Source: Holophagae bacterium
GTDB lineage: Bacteria; Acidobacteriota; Holophagae; Acanthopleuribacterales; Acanthopleuribacteraceae
DNA: 64,000 nt
Assembly (NCBI GenBank): GCA_029263455.1
Contig: JAJCXM010000014.1
Span: 124,001 to 188,000 of the forward strand
Reading direction: 5' to 3'
Shown here: one piece after another, positions 24,999-34,006 of the stretch
How positions within the stretch are numbered: the first letter of the stretch is position 1
Layout: each line of letters starts with the position of its first letter
Notes under the pieces: generated by a model
The model's database searches: none
What the model saw: only the letters and a program-made list of their open reading frames with translations
Told to the model about the DNA's origin: nothing
Position numbers and translations under genes: made by a program

Positions 24999-26261
24999 GT
25001 GGTTAAAACGCAAGTGATTAGATGGGCCCGCCATAATGCCCTCTACCTGGTGATAGTGGGTTCGAGTCTTGTGACAGCAGCCTTGATGTGGCGATCAAAT
25101 TCGAAAGCACTGGACCATCGCACTATGATCGTCGCCAAAGCATCGGCCAATTTAGTGCAACAGGTGCCTGAAACGGAATTCCTGAAACCAACGATTACGC
25201 AGGTTTCTGACTTAATCACTCTGTCGGACATCGTGCTGTTTGAGCAAACGCCGGAATCGACGTTTGGTGAAATAACGGATTTGGTTTTTTGGAATCATCA
25301 ATGGTTTATTTTGGATAAGATGACCCGCAGCATCTTTCGCTTTGATGTAAACGGCAAATTCATAGCGCGTATTTCCACAGAGGACTGGATCGAGAACGGT
25401 CTCACCCATCCCAGACGGTTACGCGTCTGTTTTGATGGGCTGCTGGGTGTCTGCGACGCCTATTTAGGGAAAATATTTCTCTTCGATCAAGATGGTGTGT
25501 TAAATCGTGTTTCAGCGACAAAGGTCGGCGGATTTGCATTTTTTGCTCGTCACAATTTCATGTGGAATCAAGAGGACCGCCTTGTTATTCCAAGCTTTTC
25601 CTCCCGCGTACCAGAGTCACCGCTGCACGTGTTGATTAACAGTAAAGATCCAATTTCTAGAGAGTACCTGGGCTTTGGAAATCGTTGCCAACCCATCGAG
25701 CGGGCCGTTCTGATAGGAGCGCCCATCAAGCCGAATACAGCATTTGAAGAAATTGACGGCTTCTATTGGAGCGGCTCACCTTACACAACCTATGTCGACG
25801 TCTACAATGCAGAGGGTCAACAAGTGGCCCGTTTAGGTGAAACGGTAGAACGGGATCGAGAAAAACTCATACACCCTGAGGACTACGGGCATTTGCCTGA
25901 GATCAAGAATCAAGTCGATTATGTGACTTCATTGCTGACCAACAAAGCGGGAAACGAACGTATTTCTCGAATCGGTGATTTCGTCTTCGTGCAAATGGGC
26001 CATGTCTTTGATGTCTATCGGGTAGATCGATCCCCCGTCGCTGTTAATTTGCCTGCAACAGGTATTTGGATGGACTACGCCATCGATGACTATCTGGTCA
26101 TGGTCATCCCTTCTGGCTTAGATCTCGACCTCATCGAGAATCATGACGTCAAAGCTGCATTGATAGACGATGGTTACTCACCTGAGGGCAACCCTGCGGT
26201 TGTTTTGTTTGAGCTGGACAGCACAGCTACAGGCCAAGTTCTTGCCGAACTGTCATTGTAA
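24999..26261 (+). CDS. membrane-anchored six-bladed beta-propeller-like protein
   Basis: The GTG 24999 is the likely start because GGAGGA precedes it by four bases; the longer frame from TTG 24954 would start inside the hairpin. About 420 residues: an anchor (ALYLVIVGSSLVTAALMW, residues ~15-33) and a propeller-like domain with repeated blade motifs (ITDLVFWNHQWFILDKMTRS, FRFDVNGKFIARIS, IFLFDQDGVL, YVDVYNAEGQQVARLGE). It resembles the 6-bladed beta-propeller (BF3164/NHL-like) proteins that accompany small secreted peptides in Bacteroidetes. No catalytic residues are apparent; binding or presenting the peptide is a guess. Confidence 0.75.
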   Translation: MVKTQVIRWARHNALYLVIVGSSLVTAALMWRSNSKALDHRTMIVAKASANLVQQVPETEFLKPTITQVSDLITLSDIVLFEQTPESTFGEITDLVFWNHQWFILDKMTRSIFRFDVNGKFIARISTEDWIENGLTHPRRLRVCFDGLLGVCDAYLGKIFLFDQDGVLNRVSATKVGGFAFFARHNFMWNQEDRLVIPSFSSRVPESPLHVLINSKDPISREYLGFGNRCQPIERAVLIGAPIKPNTAFEEIDGFYWSGSPYTTYVDVYNAEGQQVARLGETVERDREKLIHPEDYGHLPEIKNQVDYVTSLLTNKAGNERISRIGDFVFVQMGHVFDVYRVDRSPVAVNLPATGIWMDYAIDDYLVMVIPSGLDLDLIENHDVKAALIDDGYSPEGNPAVVLFELDSTATGQVLAELSL

Positions 26262-26328
26262 CAAATGCAAACTTAAGGTATAAAACCCGGATCAAGCGTC
26301 CGGAGCAACACGAATTAGGAGGAACTAG

Positions 26329-26508
26329 ATGCCAATGAAGAAGAGGTTTTTTTATCTGTTGGGACTATGTGCGTTGATGCTTATGACCATGGGACAAGCG
26401 TCTGCTCGTGGATACGGCGCTCTCAATGCAGGTCGCATGTTAGATGGCCCAAACGGAAACTCCCAATATTGTCTACCGCCGGGCTTCCTTTGCCATGAAG
26501 TTCCCTGA
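26329..26508 (+). CDS. small secreted two-Cys peptide 2 of the cassette
   Basis: A 59-residue precursor with a textbook ribosome site (AGGAGG, six bases before ATG). Residues 1-26 are a signal peptide (KKRFFYLLGLCALMLMTM..ASA). The predicted mature peptide of 33 residues is Gly/Asn rich (RGYGALNAGRMLDGPNGNSQ) and ends with YCLPPGFLCHEVP, so it has exactly two cysteines seven apart. CLPxG-x-x-C matches CLPNG-x3-C of peptide 1. A small CCGGA/TCCGG stem (26287-26303) lies upstream. It sits 49 bases before the second propeller-like gene, repeating the peptide-then-propeller order. Confidence 0.72.
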   Translation: MPMKKRFFYLLGLCALMLMTMGQASARGYGALNAGRMLDGPNGNSQYCLPPGFLCHEVP

Positions 26509-26556
26509 CGAAAAGAATGCTTTCCGAAAAGCGAACATGGCTGGAACGACGCGTTG

Positions 26557-27528
26557 ATGCTGACCCTTTTTTTGACGCTTACCCTTGCTATTCAAACGCC
26601 CGCAGAAGCGGTCTTCAGCTCCGCTGAATTTCCAGCCATTTTCAACCCGATCTGGGGCGATTGGCATTTTCGCAACGGTACCTGGATCGGCATCGTATTC
26701 GGCGACTCCAGCCAAGCGCAAGGCATCTCGGTTTTTGTCTGGGAAGAGGGACAACCCCTCAGGAAACACGCCAGCGCGGACGCCCGAGAAGGATTGTTCA
26801 TGCTTCGCAATACCGACGTTTCGCCCTCAGGCCAAAAGCTCCTGGTGCAAGGTTACGGAAACTCGGTTGCCTACTTATGTTCACTCGTTGATCAGAAAGG
26901 GGTATTCAAACGAAAAATGGTGGTTGACCATGGAGATGACTTCATTTTTTGGGATGAAAAAACAGTGCTCAGCGGCTCCAAATTCCCGTCTATTCGCTTC
27001 GCCGTCCACGGTCGAAAGAAGATTGCTGAAATTGAACGATTGAAAGCACAGTTGCCGACAGGCATTGACCATCCCGTTGAACCCTATTACTACAAAAACA
27101 AAATGCACTTCAAACGTCACGAAAATAAGTTTGCATTCGCTTTTGGCTTGGTGCCCGAAGTCTATATTTGGGATGGAGTCAAACTTACCAGCCATGAAGT
27201 TGGCTTCGCTGATTATGAGGTGCCCACAAAAAAGTACCCGAAAGATTCTCGCAAGTATCGCAAATGGTTCTCAAGCTTCCACCATTTGCAGCAAATCGCT
27301 TGGTTCAAAGGTGATTTGTACGGTTTGTTTCGAAAAGGCTACGACGAATACGGAGTCTGGCTAAGGTTTCACGATCAAGGCAGTTTGAAAGTCTGGGACA
27401 ATGACGCCAATTCAATTCGTATTTTTGCGATGAACGGCGAAGAAATGATTCTTGGTAAGCGGTCAGATAAAGCTGAAGGAGACGTGACATGGCGGCTGTG
27501 GCGAGCATCCTCTTTGCCCTCGTTATAA
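26557..27528 (+). CDS. secreted propeller-like protein, partner of peptide 2
   Basis: About 323 residues, starting at ATG 26557 (a TTG at 26554 precedes it) without a strong ribosome site. A signal peptide (MLTLFLTLTLAIQTPAEA) is followed by a beta-rich domain with blade-like strands (GIVFGDSSQAQGISVFVWEE, VYIWDGVKL, WLRFHDQGSLKVWD). It is diverged from the first propeller but of similar type and role in gene order. The last 40 bases overlap the next gene in another frame. No catalytic motif was seen. Confidence 0.65.
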   Translation: MLTLFLTLTLAIQTPAEAVFSSAEFPAIFNPIWGDWHFRNGTWIGIVFGDSSQAQGISVFVWEEGQPLRKHASADAREGLFMLRNTDVSPSGQKLLVQGYGNSVAYLCSLVDQKGVFKRKMVVDHGDDFIFWDEKTVLSGSKFPSIRFAVHGRKKIAEIERLKAQLPTGIDHPVEPYYYKNKMHFKRHENKFAFAFGLVPEVYIWDGVKLTSHEVGFADYEVPTKKYPKDSRKYRKWFSSFHHLQQIAWFKGDLYGLFRKGYDEYGVWLRFHDQGSLKVWDNDANSIRIFAMNGEEMILGKRSDKAEGDVTWRLWRASSLPSL

Positions 27529-27890
27529 AGCAAAGTCAGATTGAACCCTATATCGAGTGGATATTTTCGGCTGATGCATGCATGTCCTGTTCTGAGGCGC
27601 AGCTGGAACTGATGACATCCTATTTTGTTGAAGGAGATCTAATCCTGATCAGCAATCCAACTGGTGACTCAAAAAGGGCCAATTTACTTATGGCGGAGAT
27701 AATGAAAAGGTTCCCAGACGTTGAGGTCACTAGTGTGGCGAACCGCATTAAATCGATCGCGACCGGATGGCTTTGGACCGATCCAGTCTCACATGAGGAA
27801 GTGATGTACCACAGCCGGCAGTTCTCATATTCACGAGCACGCGCGTCAGCCCTGCTTTTCTGCCTACGCCAACCAAATCCAAAGCGTTAG
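27489..27890 (+). CDS. thioredoxin-like CxxC protein, last gene of cassette
   Basis: A 133-residue protein. ATG 27489 has AAGGAG ten bases upstream and lies inside the end of the propeller gene, so translation is coupled. A short hydrophobic N-terminus (AAVASILFALVI) precedes EWIFSADACMSCSEAQLELM, a thioredoxin-like strand followed by Cys-Met-Ser-Cys. It is a shortened relative in design of the first gene of the cassette, so two CxxC proteins bracket two Cys peptides. Confidence 0.65.
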   Translation: MAAVASILFALVIKQSQIEPYIEWIFSADACMSCSEAQLELMTSYFVEGDLILISNPTGDSKRANLLMAEIMKRFPDVEVTSVANRIKSIATGWLWTDPVSHEEVMYHSRQFSYSRARASALLFCLRQPNPKR

Positions 27891-28518
27891 CCAGTATTGC
27901 CATGTCGACATCGGGTTGGAATCACGCGGTCAGCCTCAGTTCCACAGCAATGGCGTGCCGCGTTAGCTGCGCCAACTGGTCGCGATATGGGAGATGGCGA
28001 TGCACGATTTGTGCTCCGTCTGCAAAGTTAGGTTGTGCCATGAGTCCCATACACCGTGTCAATTTGTTCCGATTGAATATTGATCGGATCTTGTACCTGC
28101 CACACGGCTGACCCTTCATTTTCGTTGTCAGTTTCTATTGGACAGAGAGAACGCCTACACCGTTGGAAATCAGTTACACATATATACAGGACGCGCGACG
28201 CCCGAGCCATCAAACAATCCGATATCCCGCCAAGTAAGGCTTAGCGTGTCCTGTCCTAAAACACCATCCCAGAGGGCGCCAAAATCCTTGATCGTGAACC
28301 AATCCACGAACTTCGCTTTCATGCGAGCCGACTCTTATGCCAAAAGCGCGACCTGAATGAACGAACATCTTGCGCTCGCAGCGAACGCGTTAGCAAAAAA
28401 ATTATCGCAATACGCATGAAATCTTCCCATTGCCAAGATGATACGTGCCTGTCCCTAGAATACCCTGCCACGCCAGATGAATCCAAAAAACCAATCAAGC
28501 AATATTTTTAGTTCTGTT
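27891..28518. other. gene-poor gap, possibly decayed sequence
   Basis: Only short frames on both strands are present. Two overlapping minus-strand frames (27922-28213) shift between reading frames with no ribosome site and match nothing I know, so I do not call a gene. The following bases lead into the photolyase promoter. Confidence 0.35.
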
Positions 28519-28573
28519 TGTCTAAGTTTTTATTAGACATTTACTTGACACAATCAACTCGTTAATCTAAATT
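28519..28573 (+). promoter_or_regulatory. photolyase-operon promoter with upstream palindrome
   Basis: TTGACA (28545-28550), 17 bases, TAAATT (28568-28573) is a good sigma-70 promoter 24 bases before the first gene. A perfect palindrome TGTCTAA-N7-TTAGACA (28519-28539) ends five bases before the -35. Photolyase operons are often controlled by MerR-family light- or stress-responsive regulators; no such regulator is in the window, so the binder is unknown. Confidence 0.7.
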
Positions 28574-28596
28574 GTAATTGAATACGGGAGGTTGGA

Positions 28597-29547
28597 ATGG
28601 AACGTCCAAAGGTCGTAGTTTCTGGATGCTTACTCGGGGAATTGGTCCGCCACAATCAAGGACACTGCCGTAATAAGCTAGTTTTAAGTGTGTTATATGA
28701 ACAAGCCGAAATCATCTCAGTTTGCCCTGAAATGGGGATGGGGATGGGCACACCACGTCCCACGCTGAAACTGGTCGAGCGTGATGGCGTAACGAGATTA
28801 GTGGAGTCAAAGCTGGACATAGATTGGACAGATCGCATGAATGCCTATGCAAATGTGTTTCGGAAACAGTACGGGCCAAACGACATCCATGGATTTGTGC
28901 TCAAGAGCAAATCACCCACCTGCGGCATGGAACGTGTCCCTCTGACACGTGGCCAACATGGAGCAAAGCGAGACGGCGTTGGACTATTTGCGGCTGCCAT
29001 GAAAACGGCCTTTCCTTACACACCTATTGAAGAAGAAGGACGATTGAACGATGATCGTTTACGGGAGCATTTCATTGAACGTGTGTTCGCGCACCACAGA
29101 TTGGCGATCTTTCTGTCCTCTGACCCGCAGCCCAAGGATCTGATCGCATTCCATAGTCGACACAAGATGCAATTGATGATTCATGACGAACATCGCTATC
29201 GAGAATTGGGCAGACTAGTCGCTCAGTCAGGGAGTAGACCGTTTAGTAAGCTTATAGACGACTATGGGACAGGCTTCAAAACATGCCTCGCGAATCCGAG
29301 CAATGCAAAAAGAAACGCTAATGTCTTGAGCCATTTGGCGGGATTCTTCAAGCGCGGGAATGATGGCCATGACCGCAATGAATTGGCCAGCGCCATTGAT
29401 CTGTATCGGCGTCAACAGCAGCCGCTGAGTGTACCGCTCGCGCTCATACGCCACCATCTGCGACATCAGCCACACTCCTGGCTAGAGCAACAGAGCTATT
29501 TACAACCCTACCCTTCCCATTACCGAATTCGCGACTTCCTGGCTTGA
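28597..29547 (+). CDS. DUF523 + DUF1722 (YbgA-like) protein
   Basis: A 316-residue protein with GGGAGG before ATG. Residues 1-150 are DUF523 (VVSGCLLGELVRH, SVCPEMGMGMGTPRPTLKL, LKSKSPTCGM), whose conserved cysteines suggest an iron-sulfur or metal site. Residues 160-310 are the YbgA/DUF1722 domain (FHSRHKMQLMIHD). The two-domain form is a known neighbour of DNA photolyase genes. It overlaps the photolyase gene by four bases. The biochemical role is not established. Confidence 0.9.
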   Translation: MERPKVVVSGCLLGELVRHNQGHCRNKLVLSVLYEQAEIISVCPEMGMGMGTPRPTLKLVERDGVTRLVESKLDIDWTDRMNAYANVFRKQYGPNDIHGFVLKSKSPTCGMERVPLTRGQHGAKRDGVGLFAAAMKTAFPYTPIEEEGRLNDDRLREHFIERVFAHHRLAIFLSSDPQPKDLIAFHSRHKMQLMIHDEHRYRELGRLVAQSGSRPFSKLIDDYGTGFKTCLANPSNAKRNANVLSHLAGFFKRGNDGHDRNELASAIDLYRRQQQPLSVPLALIRHHLRHQPHSWLEQQSYLQPYPSHYRIRDFLA

Positions 29548-30878
29548 AGGAATCTGTCTTTGTATGGTTGAGACGCGACCTGCGGCTCACCGATAACCAT
29601 GCCTTATACCAGGCATTGAGTCGTCATAAGGACGTTATCCCGATTTTCGTTTTTGACCACGCTATCCTTAACGCACTCGACAATAAAGCAGACGCTCGAG
29701 TTTCCTTTGTCCATGAACAGCTCACTCGTCTAGATCAACAATTGGCCAGGATCGGCAAAGGTTTATTCGTGATGGCAGGTAATGTACTTGATGTATTTGG
29801 CCAATTGACTAACAGCCATAACATCAAAGCTGTATACGCCAATCGCGATGACGAGCCTAGCGCCATAAAGCGCGACCGGCTTGTAGCCGACTTGCTAGAA
29901 AGCAAAGGTGCGTCACTCCACCTATTCAAAGACAAATCGGTCTTTGAACGCGAGGAGGTGGTCAAGTCCAATGGCGATCCCTATTCGGTATTTACACCGT
30001 ACCGGCGAAAATGGATCGATCTTTTTCACAGCCAGCCCCTACCTCACTATCCAAGCGAAGATGTGCTGGACGCCTTGAGTGCGCGAGACAAAAGTAATGG
30101 CGTGCCGGATTTAGAAGAAATTGGATTTCGGCCCACAAATATCGATATCCCACCGGCAATTGTGGATCAGAGCTTACTAGAACAATATGAAAAGCAGCGT
30201 GACTTTCCAGCACTGGAAGGAACATCGCGACTCGGAATTCACCTGCGCTTTGGAAGCCTGAGTCCCAGGCAACTCATCGCCCAAAACAAAAGTGACACTT
30301 GGTTAAGTCAACTGATCTGGCGGGAATTCTTTCAGCAGACGCTATTTCATCACCCTCACGTGGTGGACACCGAGTTCAGGGCCAACTTACGTCAGCTGCC
30401 TTGGCTACGAGATCACGAATCCTTCCACCTTTGGTGCAATGGCCGAACCGGCTTCCCGCTGGTTGACGCCGGCTTGCGCGAATTGGTAAGCACCGGTCAT
30501 ATGCACAACCGCGTGCGCATGCTGGCGGCGAGTTTTCTGGTTAAGTCGCTGCTCATCGATTGGCGCTGGGGCGAACGCTTCTTTGCCAAGCATTTATTGG
30601 ATTTTGAGCTGGCATCAAATGTCGGCAACTGGCAGTGGGTGGCAGGAACCGGATGTGATGCGGCTCCCTATTTCAGAATCTTCAACCCTGTCAGACAGGC
30701 GAAACGCTTTGATGCGGATCAAAACTACATCCAGCGTTGGCTTCCAGAGTGGGGCACAGCGGACTATCCAAAACCAATGATCGACTTGGCCTTCGCGCGA
30801 CAACGGGCGTTGGCAGTCTATCGGCAGGCCCAATCCTTACACCTTGCTATGATTGAATCAACAAGGAGTCAGCCATGA
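29544..30878 (+). CDS. phrB: deoxyribodipyrimidine photolyase (cryptochrome/photolyase family)
   Basis: A 444-residue flavoprotein that uses light to split cyclobutane pyrimidine dimers. The N-terminal antenna domain opens with VFVWLRRDLRLTDNHAL. The C-terminal FAD domain has TSRLGIHLRFGSLSPRQ, QLIWREFFQ and NWQWVAGTGCDAAPYFRIFN. The TTG start overlaps the stop of the upstream gene (TTGA). Length and motifs fit class I enzymes. Part of a three-gene operon. Confidence 0.95.
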   Translation: MKESVFVWLRRDLRLTDNHALYQALSRHKDVIPIFVFDHAILNALDNKADARVSFVHEQLTRLDQQLARIGKGLFVMAGNVLDVFGQLTNSHNIKAVYANRDDEPSAIKRDRLVADLLESKGASLHLFKDKSVFEREEVVKSNGDPYSVFTPYRRKWIDLFHSQPLPHYPSEDVLDALSARDKSNGVPDLEEIGFRPTNIDIPPAIVDQSLLEQYEKQRDFPALEGTSRLGIHLRFGSLSPRQLIAQNKSDTWLSQLIWREFFQQTLFHHPHVVDTEFRANLRQLPWLRDHESFHLWCNGRTGFPLVDAGLRELVSTGHMHNRVRMLAASFLVKSLLIDWRWGERFFAKHLLDFELASNVGNWQWVAGTGCDAAPYFRIFNPVRQAKRFDADQNYIQRWLPEWGTADYPKPMIDLAFARQRALAVYRQAQSLHLAMIESTRSQP

Positions 30879-31210
30879 TTTGGTTTCTGCGTGTCTTTTT
30901 TACGTCGCTTTGGCTGCTGATCACCGGTGTGATTATCCGGACATCTTTACAGAGCAACCTCTTTGAGATCGGCGGTGACTTGCTGGAGATCCCTTGGATG
31001 GTCGCGACGCTTTGGGATTTCTATATCAACATCGCCATCATTGCGGTTTGGATGTGGATCCGTGAGCGACGCTTACCAGTTCGCCTTGCCTGGCTTGTAA
31101 GCTTCCTATTACTCGGCAGCATCGCTACGGTCGCATACGTTTTGGTTCAGCTATTCAGCGTCTCACCACAGGCCTCGGTTCGCGATGTGATTTGGTCCGA
31201 CACGGCATGA
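30875..31210 (+). CDS. small membrane protein, DUF1475-like
   Basis: A 111-residue protein with three to four membrane helices (FLRVFFTSLWLLITGVII, LWDFYINIAIIAVWMWI, AWLVSFLLLGSIATVAYVL). Its size and the LWDFYIN motif fit the DUF1475 family. It overlaps the photolyase gene by four bases (ATGA). Function unknown; the operon suggests a link to light or UV stress. Confidence 0.7.
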   Translation: MIWFLRVFFTSLWLLITGVIIRTSLQSNLFEIGGDLLEIPWMVATLWDFYINIAIIAVWMWIRERRLPVRLAWLVSFLLLGSIATVAYVLVQLFSVSPQASVRDVIWSDTA

Positions 31211-31347
31211 TGGCGGATGCCAAGTAGCAAGAACAAGATATGTGCAACATTCATGTGGCGCAAATCGGAGCGCTCCCGTCGGAAAGGGAATCTCACCAGC
31301 AAACCCTGACCGAGAAAGCAGAACCGATTTGCCACGCGAATGACGTG

Positions 31348-33783
31348 TTAATTCGAAACGTGTTTTGTTCCATGACCCAGCTCAAATATACGATCGTTGA
31401 TCTCGAAGCTGGGTTCAATTTGATCAACGTCCATTTCAACCAACCCAATCAAAGGTGTGGCGAATTGAGATTCCGCACGAAAAGGGAGCTGAACCCCTTT
31501 AACATCTCGATAGTCTTTGTAATTGGTGATGACGCCTACTTGACCCAGACCAGGAATTTGAACGATTGAGTCGGCGCGTACGACCTGTCCATTCTCGGCG
31601 TCTACATAAAAGGTGGACCCAGATCCGGTCTTTGGTACCACACGCACCATCGTACAAGCACGATTGTCCAAGACATCATTTTTCAAGACTCGGACTTGTT
31701 CATAGTACTTGGTCCAATCACCAAAAAGCACGACAAAGCGATCTGAAACCGCTGCTTCAAGGCGTTCACCACTTAAGCTTTGCGTGCCTGATCCCGTAGC
31801 GTACGTCCATGCTTCACCAGCCGTGGCCACAACGACTTCGTTCATGCCACCGATATGGATGTCGGTTCGTTGTTTTTGGGCGTCTAATAGCTGGGTAAAG
31901 GTGCCCTGCATTTTGCGGGTCTTGAAGTTGACTGTTCCAGTTATTCGAATAGGTCCAATATCGGCAATCAATTCCGCGTGGTGGCCATTCTTTACGCCGT
32001 CCACGATTGCTTGAACAGAGGGCAACTGGGTGTCTATTTGATGGATAGGGTTTAGTTCGATGCGACCGGCAAAACAGGTTCGCATGGCTGTGATTTTTCC
32101 TGAAACGTCGCGTTCAAATTCGATATAGGTATCGTTTCGCGCTTCGTGATTGAATCGATTAGCAAGCTTGCTGGGTTTAAAATGCAAGCGCATGCGGCCA
32201 GGGCGTTCCAATATGATGCGCTCGCCTGCGGGAATCACCACGTAATAGGCATGGCGGTTGGTTTCGTCCCAGTAGAGACCAGCCGCCTCATCAGGTGTGA
32301 TAGGCGCCACGGTTTGGGCTAAATTATCCTTCTTTTCTTCTGGGCTCTCAAACAGCGTTTGCTGAACCAAATGGCCAAGATCAAAACCAGCCAATGTTCC
32401 TCTCGATTGCGTAAAGAAGAGAATCATTAAGTCATGCTCAGGCCAGGCCCACGCGAAGGTGCCGTCTGAACCATCATGGCCGAAGGCGAATGGCGATTTT
32501 GAGTCAGCTTGATAAACAATCCACTGTTGACCGTAGTATGTCTGTATGCCAGCAAAGGGACTGGGCGCTTGAGTCAATGGATAGGCCGGCGTCAGGGCAT
32601 TTTGTACCGATGTTTCTTGTAGGATGCGGTCATCGCCTATCGATCCGCGATCCATCCAACATTGTAGGAATCGTGCGTAGTCGGAAGTCGTTGCATAAAG
32701 GCTTTGAGATGTCAGAAAAAAGGGATAAATAGCGGGATCACTCACCTGCCAATGTTTACTCCATGAGCCTGTACCTCCAGAGTAAGCACTTGGAATTCGC
32801 GATAAAACCGCAGCGCTCTGTTCTTCAAGTAAGGTGATGGAATCTTTCATATTGAGTGGATCAAGAATGCGTTTTTCGATGACACGATGAATGGGTTCGC
32901 CCGTTACGACTTCAATGATGGCGCCTAATGTGTCGCTGCCCGCATCGCTATATTGAAAGCCGGTTCCTGGTTCAAAGAGCGTGCCTCGTTCTGCTGCTTC
33001 GTCTGCAACCGCTTTCAAACTACCGTATTCATGAAGCGTCTTAGTGATCGTTGTAAAAGGAAATCCGGCACTATGGGTCAAGAGGTGTTCGATGGTGATG
33101 TTCTCAAGGCCAGGTTTAGAAAACGAAGGTATGAACGAGTGCACCGGTGTTTCGTAGGTTATGCGACCTTCTTCGACAAGCATTTGGATGAGCGTGCCCG
33201 TTAACGGTTTCGTCATAGAGCGCACACAATAAATATCATCGACGTCCATCGATGTGTTCGACTCACGATCCTTCCATCCGTATGCCTGACGCAGCAGAGT
33301 CTTCTTTTGATGGACGATCAAGAGTTCACCACCTACGATTTCTTCGCGATCCACCATGGATTGAACACGCGCGCTCAACTTTTCCAATCTCAATTTATCG
33401 ATGGTCAGCGCGTGAGGCGTCGCGGCCGGACTCGGTTCTGTCTTTTTGAGATAGATCAGGTTTAAAGGAGCCGCCTGTCCACGCTGATTTAACGTTCCTT
33501 CGATGCGTGTCTCTTGTATGCGTATGCCTTCATAAGCGACGTCGAGCTTGAGTATCTTAAACCTAAAGATTTTTCCATTCAGTGTCACTGAATCGAGACT
33601 AATTTTACCTTGACCTACAATTTCCATTTGTCCAGACAGATGGCCGTTCAGATCACGTAGATTGATCTTGATATCAAGCTGACGATTATCAAGTTCAACT
33701 TGGCCTTGCCAAATATCCAATTGATCTTGCGAGAAAAGGGTTAATCCAACTATTGACAGGACAAATAACCATATGTACTTCAT
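31348..33783 (-). CDS. secreted serine hydrolase, class C beta-lactamase fold, with extra domains
   Basis: The start is set at ATG 33783 with AAGGAG upstream; the longer frame to 33873 lacks support. About 811 residues: a signal peptide (KYIWLFVLSIVGLTLFS), a small N-terminal beta domain (to ~120), and a beta-lactamase/penicillin-binding-like core with SMTK (VRSMTKPLTG), YSD (FQYSDAGSD) and HDG (FGHDGSDGT). The C-terminal third resembles lipoprotein-sorting or RseB-like beta domains (VLFGDWTKYY, VVRADSIVQIPG). Likely a D-amino-acid peptidase or esterase in the envelope. Substrate unknown. Confidence 0.85.
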   Translation of the reverse strand: MKYIWLFVLSIVGLTLFSQDQLDIWQGQVELDNRQLDIKINLRDLNGHLSGQMEIVGQGKISLDSVTLNGKIFRFKILKLDVAYEGIRIQETRIEGTLNQRGQAAPLNLIYLKKTEPSPAATPHALTIDKLRLEKLSARVQSMVDREEIVGGELLIVHQKKTLLRQAYGWKDRESNTSMDVDDIYCVRSMTKPLTGTLIQMLVEEGRITYETPVHSFIPSFSKPGLENITIEHLLTHSAGFPFTTITKTLHEYGSLKAVADEAAERGTLFEPGTGFQYSDAGSDTLGAIIEVVTGEPIHRVIEKRILDPLNMKDSITLLEEQSAAVLSRIPSAYSGGTGSWSKHWQVSDPAIYPFFLTSQSLYATTSDYARFLQCWMDRGSIGDDRILQETSVQNALTPAYPLTQAPSPFAGIQTYYGQQWIVYQADSKSPFAFGHDGSDGTFAWAWPEHDLMILFFTQSRGTLAGFDLGHLVQQTLFESPEEKKDNLAQTVAPITPDEAAGLYWDETNRHAYYVVIPAGERIILERPGRMRLHFKPSKLANRFNHEARNDTYIEFERDVSGKITAMRTCFAGRIELNPIHQIDTQLPSVQAIVDGVKNGHHAELIADIGPIRITGTVNFKTRKMQGTFTQLLDAQKQRTDIHIGGMNEVVVATAGEAWTYATGSGTQSLSGERLEAAVSDRFVVLFGDWTKYYEQVRVLKNDVLDNRACTMVRVVPKTGSGSTFYVDAENGQVVRADSIVQIPGLGQVGVITNYKDYRDVKGVQLPFRAESQFATPLIGLVEMDVDQIEPSFEINDRIFELGHGTKHVSN

Positions 33784-34006
33784 GAAAACTCCTTTTTGAG
33801 TTTGAGATGCTCCCTGGTGATGGCTATTGCGGCTCGGGGCAGAGACACAAACTGTTCCGAAACGGACAATCACGCGTTGTTTATGTGTTCACTAGCAGGC
33901 CGGCTGCCGCCTTAATCGATAAAGAACTGATCAGCGTTTACCGACTGTTCATTGAATTACCGGCAAGAGAATCCTCTAACCGCTTTCAAGATGGCGTTGT
34001 CAATCA

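Noticed and set aside
27922-28213. Minus-strand frames after the peptide cassette as a gene
   Set aside because: Frames shift, lack ribosome sites and match nothing; left as possible decay.
28519-28539. Assigning the palindrome to a B12-dependent LitR/CarH regulator
   Set aside because: Plausible for photolyase operons, but the site does not clearly match a consensus I can quote and no such gene is in the window.
31240-31569. Plus-strand 109-aa frame
   Set aside because: Mostly antisense to the end of the serine hydrolase gene, with no ribosome site.
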